Below, one piece after another: positions 9,174 to 17,269 of a DNA stretch of 64,000 bases. Numbering within the stretch: the first letter of the stretch is position 1; each line of letters opens with the position of its first letter. Both the position numbers and the translations under genes were made by a program. The notes beneath the pieces were generated by a model that was not told where the DNA came from, did not search any database, and was given only the letters and a program-made list of their open reading frames with translations. Source of the stretch: Bacteroidales bacterium (GTDB lineage Bacteria; Bacteroidota; Bacteroidia; Bacteroidales; VadinHA17); NCBI GenBank assembly GCA_003142255.1, contig PLLO01000011.1, forward strand, positions 124,001 to 188,000. Direction: 5' to 3'.

Positions 9174-10322
9174 CTACTCGAAGTATCCTCTCATCCTTTC
9201 GAAAAAGCCCTTATCATCTTTATCGGGCTTTGGTTCGAATGATTCCGACTCCCTGAATTTCTCGATGGTTTTTGCCTCTTCCCTGGTTATGGTTTTTGGG
9301 ATCCATACGTTAACATTCACAAGGAGGTCGCCATGACCATAGCCGTTAACTTCAGGCAATCCCTTGCCTCTTAGCCGGAGGATCTTCCCGGGCTGGGTGC
9401 CTGGGTCTATTTTTATTTTAACATTATTGTCTACTGTAGGTACCTCAACATGAGTACCCAGTATTGCATCGGGTATGCTGATAAAAAGGTTGAAGATAAG
9501 GTCATTGCCTTCCCTTATGAGATCGGGGTGATCCTCTTCGTCAATAACCACCAGGAGATCACCGTTTACCCCGCCTCTCCTGGGAGCATTGCCCTTTCCG
9601 CCTACGGTCATCTGCATTCCTTTGGCGACACCTGCGGGAATGTTTATTTTGATAATATCTTCTTTCTGCACTATCCCTTCGCCATAGCAGGTCAAACATT
9701 TCTTTGTTATTATTTTCCCTTCTCCGCCACATGACGGGCAAACCGAGGAAGTCTGCATCTGTCCGAGCATTGTATTAGTCAGCCTTGTAACATGGCCTGA
9801 TCCATGGCAAGTGGAACATGTCGACATACTTTGAGCATCAGCGGCCCCGGTACCTCCGCAGGTTTCGCACGTATCGTACTTTGTGACCTTTATTTTCTTT
9901 TCTGCCCCGTTTGCAACTTCATGCAGATTAAGCTTGACTTTAACCCTCAGGTTTGAACCCTTACTAACCCTTTTGCCTCCGCGCCTGCTGCCGCCGAAAG
10001 CGCCAAATCCACCAAAAGCATCTCCGAAAATATCACCAAACGACGAAAATATATCATCCATCGTCATGTCCCTGCCGCTAAATCCGCCGCTTGAACCACT
10101 CATTCCGGCATGACCAAACCGGTCATACCTGGCTTTCTTTTCTTCGTTGCTAAGAACCTCGTATGCTTCCGCAGCCTCCTTGAAATTCTCTTCAGCTTTT
10201 TTGTCACCAGGATTCTTATCGGGATGAAATTTAATGGCCTGTTTTCTGTACGCCTTCTTTATCTCCTCTTTTGTGGCATTTTTTGATACCCCCAGGATCT
10301 CGTAATAGTCTCTTTTTTCCAT
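9174..10322 (-). CDS. dnaJ: Molecular chaperone DnaJ
   Basis: DnaJ is the Hsp40 co-chaperone that delivers clients to DnaK and stimulates its ATPase. The 382-residue protein has all class A features: the J domain with the HPD motif (about 33-35), a Gly/Phe-rich linker (about 70-115), four zinc-binding CxxCxGxG repeats ([32 protein letters not shown]) and the C-terminal substrate-binding domain. It lies 46 bases downstream of grpE in the same direction. dnaK is not in this window. I see no CIRCE element upstream of the pair. Confidence 0.97.
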   Translation of the reverse strand: MEKRDYYEILGVSKNATKEEIKKAYRKQAIKFHPDKNPGDKKAEENFKEAAEAYEVLSNEEKKARYDRFGHAGMSGSSGGFSGRDMTMDDIFSSFGDIFGDAFGGFGAFGGSRRGGKRVSKGSNLRVKVKLNLHEVANGAEKKIKVTKYDTCETCGGTGAADAQSMSTCSTCHGSGHVTRLTNTMLGQMQTSSVCPSCGGEGKIITKKCLTCYGEGIVQKEDIIKINIPAGVAKGMQMTVGGKGNAPRRGGVNGDLLVVIDEEDHPDLIREGNDLIFNLFISIPDAILGTHVEVPTVDNNVKIKIDPGTQPGKILRLRGKGLPEVNGYGHGDLLVNVNVWIPKTITREEAKTIEKFRESESFEPKPDKDDKGFFERMRGYFE

Positions 10323-10368
10323 CCGTTTTTAATTTGCAATTGACTGCACTTTTCCAGCAGACTGAGTT

Positions 10369-11013
10369 TTATTCCCCGACTACGACTTTGGAATGTCTTA
10401 TAACCTTATCCTGAAGATAATAGCCTTTCTGAATGACATCTATGATTTTTCCCTTTTTATCCTCCTCATCCACAGCAACTTTTGCTACAGCATCGTGAAG
10501 GTCGACATTGAAGGGGCAGTTAAGCGAAATGATCTCCATGACTCCGTTTTGCTTCAGAAAATCGTTGAATTTCACATAAATAAGATCAATCCCGTTTTTT
10601 ATTGACGTGTAATCTGACGATGATTCGATATTTGAAACTGCTCTGTCAAAATCGTCCATGACCGGTAAGAGCTTAAGAAGCATATCTTCGCTGGCGTATT
10701 TTGAGAGTTCCATTTTTTCGCGCAGGGTTCTTTTACGGTAATTATCAAACTCGGCCGAAAGACGAAGATACTTGTCCTGCATCTCTGCCAGTTTTTCCTC
10801 CAATTCTCTCTCTCTCGTAACAACTTTGTCAGAAGAACCAATTTCAGATGAAGAAGGCTCTTCCGGATTCCCAAGATCATTCTCTGTAAGGTCATCCTCA
10901 TTGCTTAGCATTCTGGAGTAACCCAGAGAATTGTTATTCTCTTTATTATCAGACGTTTCGATATGTTTTTCCTCTCCGGCGTCTTCTTCACCGGGTCTCT
11001 TTTTCTTAACCAT
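10369..11013 (-). CDS. grpE: Nucleotide exchange factor GrpE
   Basis: GrpE releases ADP from DnaK and acts with DnaJ. The ATG at 11013 gives 214 residues; an upstream TTG at 11022 is possible but less likely. The first ~75 residues are charged and low in complexity. A long coiled coil follows (about 75-125, with the family core of repeated LxxKYLRLSAEFDNYRKR type), then the compact beta domain ending HSKVVVGE. The gene is co-directional with dnaJ. Confidence 0.95.
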   Translation of the reverse strand: MVKKKRPGEEDAGEEKHIETSDNKENNNSLGYSRMLSNEDDLTENDLGNPEEPSSSEIGSSDKVVTRERELEEKLAEMQDKYLRLSAEFDNYRKRTLREKMELSKYASEDMLLKLLPVMDDFDRAVSNIESSSDYTSIKNGIDLIYVKFNDFLKQNGVMEIISLNCPFNVDLHDAVAKVAVDEEDKKGKIIDVIQKGYYLQDKVIRHSKVVVGE

Positions 11014-11101
11014 CACTCTCAAATTTTCGAATTATTACTTCATTAATAAGCAAAATACCTGCCAATGGGAAACAGTTGACATTTTGACAGTGGGAAAGAA
11101 T

Positions 11102-11197
11102 GGTTCAAGGGTTCAAAGGTGCAAGGGTAGAAAGGCGAAATATTGAAAAGGACTAATTTCATGACACCTTAATACCGTAATGCCTTAATACCCTTAT
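11102..11197. repeat. Two clusters of eight-base tandem repeats between grpE and murA
   Basis: The first cluster runs GGTTCAAG, GGTTCAAA, GGTGCAAG, GGTAGAAA (11102-11133). The second runs ACCTTAAT, ACCGTAAT, GCCTTAAT, ACCCTTAT (11166-11197). Both have an eight-base period with drift between units and are separated by about 30 bases. The grpE-murA gap (11014-11211) holds no gene that I can see. The function is unknown; short repeats of this kind can arise by slippage. Confidence 0.6.
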
Positions 11198-11211
11198 GCT
11201 TTTTGAAATTG

Positions 11212-12516
11212 TCAGATTCTTTTGATATCAGCACCAAGAGCATTCAGACGTGCATCGATATTCTGGTACCCGCGGTCGATCTGTTCGATATTATGGATCA
11301 CGCTTTCGCCCTCGGCCGACATTGCCGCGATAAGCAGGGCAACCCCGGCCCTTATATCGGGTGAGGTCATTATAGTTCCCCGCAGCTTTATCATTTTATC
11401 CATTCCTATAACTGTGGCACGATGAGGATCGCACAGGATTATCTGTGCGCCCATGTCTATCAGCTTATCGACAAAAAAGAGGCGGCTCTCAAACATTTTC
11501 TGATGAATCAGAACAGAGCCTTTTGCCTGGGTTGCGGTTACAAGAAAAACACTGAGCAGGTCGGGTGTAAGCCCGGGCCATATAGCATCTGCTATAATCA
11601 TTATTGACCCGTCAATGAAGGTCTCAATTTCATAATGTTTCTGCTGTGGGATAAAGATGTCATCACCCTTTCTTTCAAGCTCGATGCCAAGCCGGCGGAA
11701 GGAGTCAGGTATTATTCCCAGGTTGTCGTATGAGACATCCTTAATTGTTATTTCAGATTCTGTCATTGCCGCCATACCTATAAATGAACCAATCTCGATC
11801 ATATCGGGAAGGATGGTATGTGTGCAACCATTGAGTTCCTTTACGCCATCAATATATAGCAGGTTGGATCCTATTCCGTCAATTTTTGCTCCCATTGACA
11901 CGAGCATGCGGCAAAGTTGCTGGATATAGGGTTCACAGGCGGCATTATATATTGTCGTCCTGCCTTTGGCAAGAACAGCTGCCATTATAATATTTGCAGT
12001 TCCTGTAACTGAAGCCTCATCAAGGTGCATGTAGGTTCCCACCAGTGATTCTGCTTCCACTTTAAAAAAAGGATCGGCTGAATCGAATTCAAATCTGGCT
12101 CCGAGTTTCTGGAAGCCGATGAAATGTGTATCGAGACGTCGGCGTCCGATCTTGTCTCCGCCTGGCTTTGGGATGAACGCCTTGCCAAATCTGCCCAAGA
12201 GCGGGCCGACAACCATCACAGATCCTCTGAGGCTGATGCTCTGCTTTCTGAATTCCGGGGTCTGCAGATAATTAAGATTGACTTCCCCGGCCTCAAAAGA
12301 GCAAGATGAATCAGACTCATGGACAACCTTAACACCCATGCATTCAAGGAGCTCTATCAGATTGTTTACATCGGCAATATCCGGGATATTATTTATTGTG
12401 ATTTTTTCGGGAGTAAGCAGTGTAGCACAGATAACCTGGAGGGCTTCATTCTTTGCGCCCTGGGGAATTATTTCGCCCTTCAGTGACTTCCCTCCCTGTA
12501 CTATAAAAGTGCCCAT
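11212..12516 (-). CDS. murA: UDP-N-acetylglucosamine 1-carboxyvinyltransferase, Cys-to-Asp active-site type
   Basis: MurA transfers enolpyruvate from phosphoenolpyruvate to UDP-GlcNAc, the first committed step of peptidoglycan synthesis. The 434-residue protein has the inside-out EPSP-synthase fold, with conserved K22-N23 (QGAKNEAL) and the loop at 116-127. The residue matching E. coli Cys115 is Asp121 (PGGDKIGRR). Natural Cys-to-Asp MurA enzymes are active but are not alkylated by fosfomycin, so insensitivity to that drug is predicted at target level. The start overlaps the stop of the upstream DUF4290 gene by one base (TAATG), indicating translational coupling. Confidence 0.93.
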   Translation of the reverse strand: MGTFIVQGGKSLKGEIIPQGAKNEALQVICATLLTPEKITINNIPDIADVNNLIELLECMGVKVVHESDSSCSFEAGEVNLNYLQTPEFRKQSISLRGSVMVVGPLLGRFGKAFIPKPGGDKIGRRRLDTHFIGFQKLGARFEFDSADPFFKVEAESLVGTYMHLDEASVTGTANIIMAAVLAKGRTTIYNAACEPYIQQLCRMLVSMGAKIDGIGSNLLYIDGVKELNGCTHTILPDMIEIGSFIGMAAMTESEITIKDVSYDNLGIIPDSFRRLGIELERKGDDIFIPQQKHYEIETFIDGSIMIIADAIWPGLTPDLLSVFLVTATQAKGSVLIHQKMFESRLFFVDKLIDMGAQIILCDPHRATVIGMDKMIKLRGTIMTSPDIRAGVALLIAAMSAEGESVIHNIEQIDRGYQNIDARLNALGADIKRI

Positions 12517-13172
12517 TAATGCCTGTTATGAAGTTGCTTCTTATGGAATGGCTTATTCTGCTGCTTGCCATGCGATTTTCCCATCGACTTACCCTGAGGT
12601 TTCTTTTTAGCCGGGGGCAGAAGCTCCCTGACCTCAAGGATCCTTACACCTTCGGTCATCTTCAGTCTGCCTTTCGAAAGAAGAGTCATGTCGCCTATAA
12701 TTACCTCATCAGGTACCTGACTTCTGTTCCATGTAATGTACGATTTCTTCATCTGGTTAACGATCAGGGTGGTGAAGTATTCTTTTTCCTCTCCGTCTTT
12801 CAGTTCGCAAGCCGCATCGATCATTAACTCAACTATGCGTCCGTAATGCAGGAACCTGACGTTACCCTGCTGGTAAGGCACCGGCCCTGGCTTTTCAAAG
12901 AATTTTGTCTGTTCCGGAACAGGATAGGGAGAATCAATATCAAGCTCGAAATTTGCAATAAGCGAAAGGTGATCCCATAATTTATGCCTGAAATCACCCT
13001 CATCGCGCAACTGCGGATTCAGGTTGCCCATGATCTGAATTATTGTTCTGGCAGCACGGTTCCTTTCGTCCCTGTCCTGAATTGTCTTAATGTGATCAAC
13101 CATCTTCTGCACATTCCTTCCATATTCCGGCAGTGCCATCCTTTTTCGCTGGGTATTGTAATCGTAAGTCAT
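12516..13172 (-). CDS. DUF4290 domain-containing protein
   Basis: This is a cytoplasmic protein of unknown function found in Bacteroidota, 218 residues long. The ATG at 13172 (MTYDYNTQRKRMALPEYGRN) is chosen over the more upstream ATG at 13235 because the family begins at this motif and a -7 element lies just upstream of it. The C-terminal ~45 residues are rich in Lys, Gln, Gly and His and are probably disordered. It is the first gene of a two-gene unit with murA, coupled by a one-base overlap, so a link to cell-wall synthesis is possible but not shown. Confidence 0.85.
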   Translation of the reverse strand: MTYDYNTQRKRMALPEYGRNVQKMVDHIKTIQDRDERNRAARTIIQIMGNLNPQLRDEGDFRHKLWDHLSLIANFELDIDSPYPVPEQTKFFEKPGPVPYQQGNVRFLHYGRIVELMIDAACELKDGEEKEYFTTLIVNQMKKSYITWNRSQVPDEVIIGDMTLLSKGRLKMTEGVRILEVRELLPPAKKKPQGKSMGKSHGKQQNKPFHKKQLHNRH

Positions 13173-13192
13173 TATCTGGTTTTTAATTACTG

Positions 13193-13200
13193 CAAATCTA
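13193..13200 (-). promoter_or_regulatory. -7 promoter element for the DUF4290-murA unit
   Basis: On the minus strand TAGATTTG fits the Bacteroidota TAnnTTTG element and lies 20 bases upstream of the ATG at 13172. I do not see a good -33 TTG at the expected spacing, so support is partial. It also argues against the longer start at 13235. Confidence 0.45.
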
Positions 13201-13265
13201 ATAATTATATGCCAATTCACGAAAATTGTTGACAACCGCCCGCAACGAGAGAAACTTAAGGCAAA

Positions 13266-13299
13266 TTTGGCTTATTTTTCAACCCGCTTATTATCTTTG
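13266..13299 (+). promoter_or_regulatory. Promoter of the M1 peptidase gene
   Basis: TTTG at 13266-13269 and TATCTTTG at 13292-13299 match the Bacteroidota -33/-7 pattern, with a 22-base spacer that is slightly long. The ATG follows 20 bases after the -7 element. Confidence 0.5.
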
Positions 13300-13319
13300 A
13301 AGTACCTATTAAACTTTAA

Positions 13320-14927
13320 ATGTTGAAAAAATCCTTATCGTTCATAATCCTGTTATTTCTAAGTTCATCTCTCAGAGGGCAGGCAGATTATAAGCCTGAT
13401 CCGCTGGTTGACGTAATTCACTATGAGTTTAACATATGCCTTAATGACTCAAGTGACGCTATCGCCGGGGTGACTGAGGTGGAAATGAATTTTTCAGGAC
13501 CCGTTGCATCTTTCTCACTGGATCTTAAGAACATAAACCAGGCCGGGAAAGGTATGAAGATCAGCCATGTAACATTCAACAGCTCAGATGTTACCTGGAC
13601 ACATTCTGAAAACAGGCTCAGAATTACACCATCAATTTCTGAAAGCAAAGGCAGCCATGGCAATCTTGAAATAACCTATTCGGGAGTTCCTGCTGACGGA
13701 CTTATTATTTCGAAGAATAAATTTGGTGACCGCACTTTTTTTGCTGATCACTGGCCAGACAGGGCATCGTGTTATCTGCCTGTGGTAGATCATCCTTCCG
13801 ACAAGGCCACCGTTGATTTCAATATTACCGCACCGGCTCATTATGAAGTAGTTGCAAGTGGTCATCTGACGGAGGAAAGTGATTTGCCGGGAGGACAGAA
13901 GCTTACCAGATGGAAGGAAGATGTCCCGCTTCCTGTCAAGGTGATGACTTTTGCTGCAGCATCATTTGCAACGGAGCTCGTTGGAACGGTCAATGGGATT
14001 CCGGTCTGGACATGGGTATTTCCTGAGAACCGCACTGAAGGGTTTTATGATTATTCGGTTGCAGTTAAGCCACTTTCATTTTACTGTAATCTCCTCGGAC
14101 CCTATTCTTATGAAAAGCTTGCCAATGTCCAGTCAAAAACCATTTTCGGCGGTCTTGAAAATGCAGGTACCATCTTTTATTTTGAAAATTCAGTCACAGG
14201 GAAAGGCAGAGACGAGGACCTTATGGCCCATGAGATAGCGCATCAGTGGTTCGGTAATTCGGTGACTGAGAAAGAGTGGCACCATATCTGGCTCAGTGAA
14301 GGTTTTGCAACTTACCTTGCTGCAGTTTACAGGGAGAAGAATTACGGGGAAGAGAATCTTACCGAAATTATGAGATCAGCCCGCGAAAAGGTTATCAGGA
14401 GTTTTGAGAGAAGCCCTGGTGCTGTTATAGATACCACAATTACTAACCTTATGAGTCTTCTAAACACTAACTCCTATCAGAAAGGGGCGTGGGTACTTCA
14501 TATGCTGAGATATGCGGTTGGTGAAGAAAAATTCTGGAAAGGGATGAGGCTCTATTATGAAAGGTACAGGAACGGGAATGCTATTACCGATGATTTCAGA
14601 AAGTGCATGGAAGAGGTAAGCGGAAGAGATCTTGAAATTTTTTTCCATCAATGGTTGTATGTTTCAGGACAGCCGGATCTGAAGATCAGGCAGGAGAGCG
14701 ACAAAAGTGGGAAAGCTGTAATCACAATCGAACAAACTCAGGATTATATTTATTCCTTCAATCTGGAACTTGGAGTGAAGGATTCAAAGGGATCCAGAAC
14801 CATATCGGTTCCTGTAAAAGAGAGGATAACGAAGATAAATATAAAAGCTGAACCGGGATTTGAACTCACTCCCGACCCGGATGTAAGGTTATTGTTCCGG
14901 ATCCTGCCGGACGACATGCAACACTGA
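13320..14927 (+). CDS. M1 family zinc metallopeptidase
   Basis: This is a probable exported aminopeptidase of the gluzincin M1 family. The 535-residue protein starts with a signal peptide (about 1-20, ending LRGQA). An N-terminal beta domain precedes the catalytic domain with GGLENAG (the exopeptidase GxMEN-type motif), HEIAH at 304-308 and the third zinc ligand Glu327, which gives the expected HExxH-x18-E spacing. It is shorter than the ~850-residue PepN form and lacks the C-terminal helical repeat domain, ending after a short beta segment. The downstream gene is convergent. Confidence 0.9.
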   Translation: MLKKSLSFIILLFLSSSLRGQADYKPDPLVDVIHYEFNICLNDSSDAIAGVTEVEMNFSGPVASFSLDLKNINQAGKGMKISHVTFNSSDVTWTHSENRLRITPSISESKGSHGNLEITYSGVPADGLIISKNKFGDRTFFADHWPDRASCYLPVVDHPSDKATVDFNITAPAHYEVVASGHLTEESDLPGGQKLTRWKEDVPLPVKVMTFAAASFATELVGTVNGIPVWTWVFPENRTEGFYDYSVAVKPLSFYCNLLGPYSYEKLANVQSKTIFGGLENAGTIFYFENSVTGKGRDEDLMAHEIAHQWFGNSVTEKEWHHIWLSEGFATYLAAVYREKNYGEENLTEIMRSAREKVIRSFERSPGAVIDTTITNLMSLLNTNSYQKGAWVLHMLRYAVGEEKFWKGMRLYYERYRNGNAITDDFRKCMEEVSGRDLEIFFHQWLYVSGQPDLKIRQESDKSGKAVITIEQTQDYIYSFNLELGVKDSKGSRTISVPVKERITKINIKAEPGFELTPDPDVRLLFRILPDDMQH

Positions 14928-14941
14928 GGAAATCATTATAA

Positions 14942-15652
14942 TTAAAGACCAAGAAACTGTATTGCAAGGCCTGTAAGCAGTATCATTGAGCCCGCGAGCA
15001 GATTACTGTATTTCTCGACAGGTTTAAGATTTATTTTGCTTAGTCCGAATTTGAAGGAAAGAACTATAGCCAACATGGTGCTGATTGTGACAATAGAAAA
15101 GAGCACAGATACAATTACAGCTCCGCTTATATTATTTTGGGCGGCAGGATACATGACAAGCGGTATCAGGGGTTCACAGGGGCCGAAAATAAAAATGATG
15201 AAAAGGATCCACGGAGTTGTCTTAACTGCATCATTTTCATGAATATGAGTATGCTCGAGATGATGATTATGTTCATGAGAATGCAATTCACCGCCTAAAT
15301 GGATATGCGCATGAGTGTGTTTTTTCTTCTTGAGCAGGTTTCTTATGCTGATAACCATATAAACAAGACCGAATGCGATAATAAGCCATGAGGCAATGTT
15401 CCCCCTGAATGATTCGACAGCGACAAGTTTTTTTACTTCAATCCCCACTGCAATCCCAATAAGCCCAAGGATTACAGAGCTAAGTACATGACCAATACCG
15501 CAGAAGAAAGTTATGATCATAGTCTTCCTGGTGCTCCATTTCTTTGCCTCGCTTAATACAATGAAAGGGAGGTAATGATCAGGCCCGAGTACAGTATGAA
15601 TAAACGCGATTGAGATGGCAGTTGCAGAAAGAAGCATTATGGAACTATTCAT
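14942..15652 (-). CDS. NicO/UreH-like metal permease with His-rich loop
   Basis: This is a polytopic inner-membrane protein of 236 residues with six or so hydrophobic segments. The first segment carries H19-x5-D25-H26, like the signature of nickel/cobalt permeases of the NicO/UreH/RcnA group. A cytoplasmic or periplasmic loop (112-138) contains 12 histidines in 27 residues and probably binds metal. A second polar membrane motif, FGPCEPLIP, lies near residue 157. Such proteins move Ni2+ or Co2+, in either direction depending on the subfamily; I cannot tell import from export. No urease or nickel-hydrogenase gene is nearby. Confidence 0.75.
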   Translation of the reverse strand: MNSSIMLLSATAISIAFIHTVLGPDHYLPFIVLSEAKKWSTRKTMIITFFCGIGHVLSSVILGLIGIAVGIEVKKLVAVESFRGNIASWLIIAFGLVYMVISIRNLLKKKKHTHAHIHLGGELHSHEHNHHLEHTHIHENDAVKTTPWILFIIFIFGPCEPLIPLVMYPAAQNNISGAVIVSVLFSIVTISTMLAIVLSFKFGLSKINLKPVEKYSNLLAGSMILLTGLAIQFLGL

Positions 15653-15730
15653 TTGCGTTATCGCGTTAAATGGATATTATGCAAGTATAATTAAAAATAT
15701 TTTAATTTGGAATCCTTTGCCCGGATAATG

Positions 15731-16867
15731 TTAATTATTTAACAACCAGCTGCTTCCGTTATAAATATACTCCTTTATATTAAGGTTCTGGTTGTTGAGC
15801 AATCTCCTTGAATCGTCAATAAATTGTTTCATCTGCAGGAAGTCAGCCGGATTGTCAAAAAATTCAGGCCTTTTTTCAAATTCCGAACATGGAAGGATAT
15901 AAAACTGCTTCCTGTATTTTACAATCGGAGTGTAGACCCATGTCAGGTAGAAGCCTGCATTGGATATTTTCCATGAGGTTCCTTCTTTTTCAAGATCAAT
16001 TTTAACCATTGACCCTCCGTCGGTTTTTGGTTTCCGCTGGTTCGAGATGAAGTTGCCAAGAGAGTAAATCACAGCTTTGGTCATCTCATTGCCATCCCTG
16101 TACCATACCATTTTCTGAAGAACGTGCGGATGTGATCCGATTATTAGGTCAACACCTTTTGAGAAGAAAAAGCCGGCCATTTCCGTCTGGTTTGCCGATG
16201 GAACTGTATCGTATTCGTTCCCCCAGTGAAGGAAGAGGATTATCAGGTCAGGCTTCATGCTTTTTGCCTTTTCAATATCTGCAGCAACCCGGTCCTTGTC
16301 AAGCAAATTTACGATTACCGGCTCCGGAACTGTGTTCCCGTTGGTGCCGTAGGTATAATTGAGAAGGGCGATTGAGAGTCCATCCTTTCTTATCATCAGC
16401 GGCTGAAGAGCTTCCTTTGATTCCTGGCTGAGAAATGTACCGGTATGAGGTATGCCGAGACTATCAAGACGGTTGATGGTTCCTGCAATACCTGTTTTAC
16501 CACGGTCGGCAGCATGATTATTGGCAGTTACCATGCAATCGATGCCTGCGTTCCGGCATGCTACAGCCAGGGAAGCAGGTGAACTGAACTGGGGATACCC
16601 CTTGTATGGAGGACCGGCAAGCGTGACTTCAAAATTGGCTATTGCAACACCGGCTTCAGATATAATCGGCCTCACATAGGTGAAAACCGTATCATAATCA
16701 TAAGTGTGAGTTTCCCTGTTTTCAGCCGACCATATCTGTTCATCATGACCCATTATGTCTCCCATGAACAGGATCGAGACTTTATTTGCAGGCTGGTTAT
16801 TTACCTGCCCGTTAGCTGTAACGCCGAAAATCAGGAGAAATAAAGTGTATATTAACTTTTTGAGCAT
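15731..16867 (-). CDS. CapA family (PGA_cap) metallophosphoesterase-like protein
   Basis: This is a secreted protein of 378 residues with a signal peptide (about 1-20, VTANG/Q). It has the calcineurin-like metal motifs of the CapA family: FMGDIMGHDE near residue 35, NFEV, TANNHAADRG, LHWGNEYD and GSHPHVLQ. CapA is known from poly-gamma-glutamate capsule synthesis in Bacillus, but most members, as here, have no capB/capC neighbours and an unknown substrate. A -7-like TATCTTTG on the minus strand (16920-16913) lies 46 bases upstream of the start. Confidence 0.85.
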   Translation of the reverse strand: MLKKLIYTLFLLIFGVTANGQVNNQPANKVSILFMGDIMGHDEQIWSAENRETHTYDYDTVFTYVRPIISEAGVAIANFEVTLAGPPYKGYPQFSSPASLAVACRNAGIDCMVTANNHAADRGKTGIAGTINRLDSLGIPHTGTFLSQESKEALQPLMIRKDGLSIALLNYTYGTNGNTVPEPVIVNLLDKDRVAADIEKAKSMKPDLIILFLHWGNEYDTVPSANQTEMAGFFFSKGVDLIIGSHPHVLQKMVWYRDGNEMTKAVIYSLGNFISNQRKPKTDGGSMVKIDLEKEGTSWKISNAGFYLTWVYTPIVKYRKQFYILPCSEFEKRPEFFDNPADFLQMKQFIDDSRRLLNNQNLNIKEYIYNGSSWLLNN

Positions 16868-16959
16868 ATTATATGAGTAAGAACCGGAATCTTATTATTG
16901 GTTCAACCTCAGCAAAGATAATTTTATTGTTAAAAAATCATATTAACCGATTAAAATTG

Positions 16960-17107
16960 AGAGATTCTTCGCTCCGCTCAGAATGACAAGCGTTTAGTGA
17001 GTCAGGGACTAGGAGTTGTTGACTGGAGGCACATCCTCCAGCCAACAACTCCCTAAAAACACAAGTTACTGTCATTCTGAGCGAAACGAAGTGAAGCGAA
17101 GAATCTC
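16960..17107. repeat. Nested inverted-repeat element, copy 1
   Basis: The gap 16868-17269 holds no gene but contains a nested palindrome. Imperfect outer arms (16961-16988 and about 17070-17107) contain AGATTCTTCGCT and CTCAGAATGAC on the left and their complements on the right; the right arm has about ten extra bases. Inside is a hairpin with 18-base arms at 17012-17029 and 17035-17052, matching at 17 of 18 positions around a five-base loop. The outer arms resemble those of the element at 53856-54047, while the inner hairpin does not. No transposase is encoded, so it is MITE-like at most. Confidence 0.75.
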
Positions 17108-17236
17108 TTTTTAATTTCATACATTATCCGTTTAAAAGTTAAAAAAAATAATTTTAAAGACTGGGTTATAAACCCTCTTTACTGTCTGACACTGAATTTT
17201 GTTGGAATTATATCTCTATCTGACATTAATAATATT

Positions 17237-17244
17237 TAATTTTG
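17237..17244 (+). promoter_or_regulatory. -7 promoter element of the first kup gene
   Basis: TAATTTTG fits TAnnTTTG and lies 25 bases before the ATG. No -33 element is evident at the normal spacing. Confidence 0.4.
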
Positions 17245-17269
17245 CCCTCTTTCGTGTTGATAATTTGAC

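Noticed and set aside
11102-11197. Octamer repeats considered as a CRISPR array
   Set aside because: Unit length is eight bases with no spacers between units; no cas genes are present.
12516-13235. Longer start for the DUF4290 protein at 13235
   Set aside because: The first 21 codons do not look like the family, and a -7-like element lies between the two possible starts, so the ATG at 13172 is better.
16938-17120. Open frame of 60 codons on the minus strand containing CHSERSEES
   Set aside because: It is the read-through of the nested inverted repeat; the peptide is a well-known artefact of such arms and no start context supports it.
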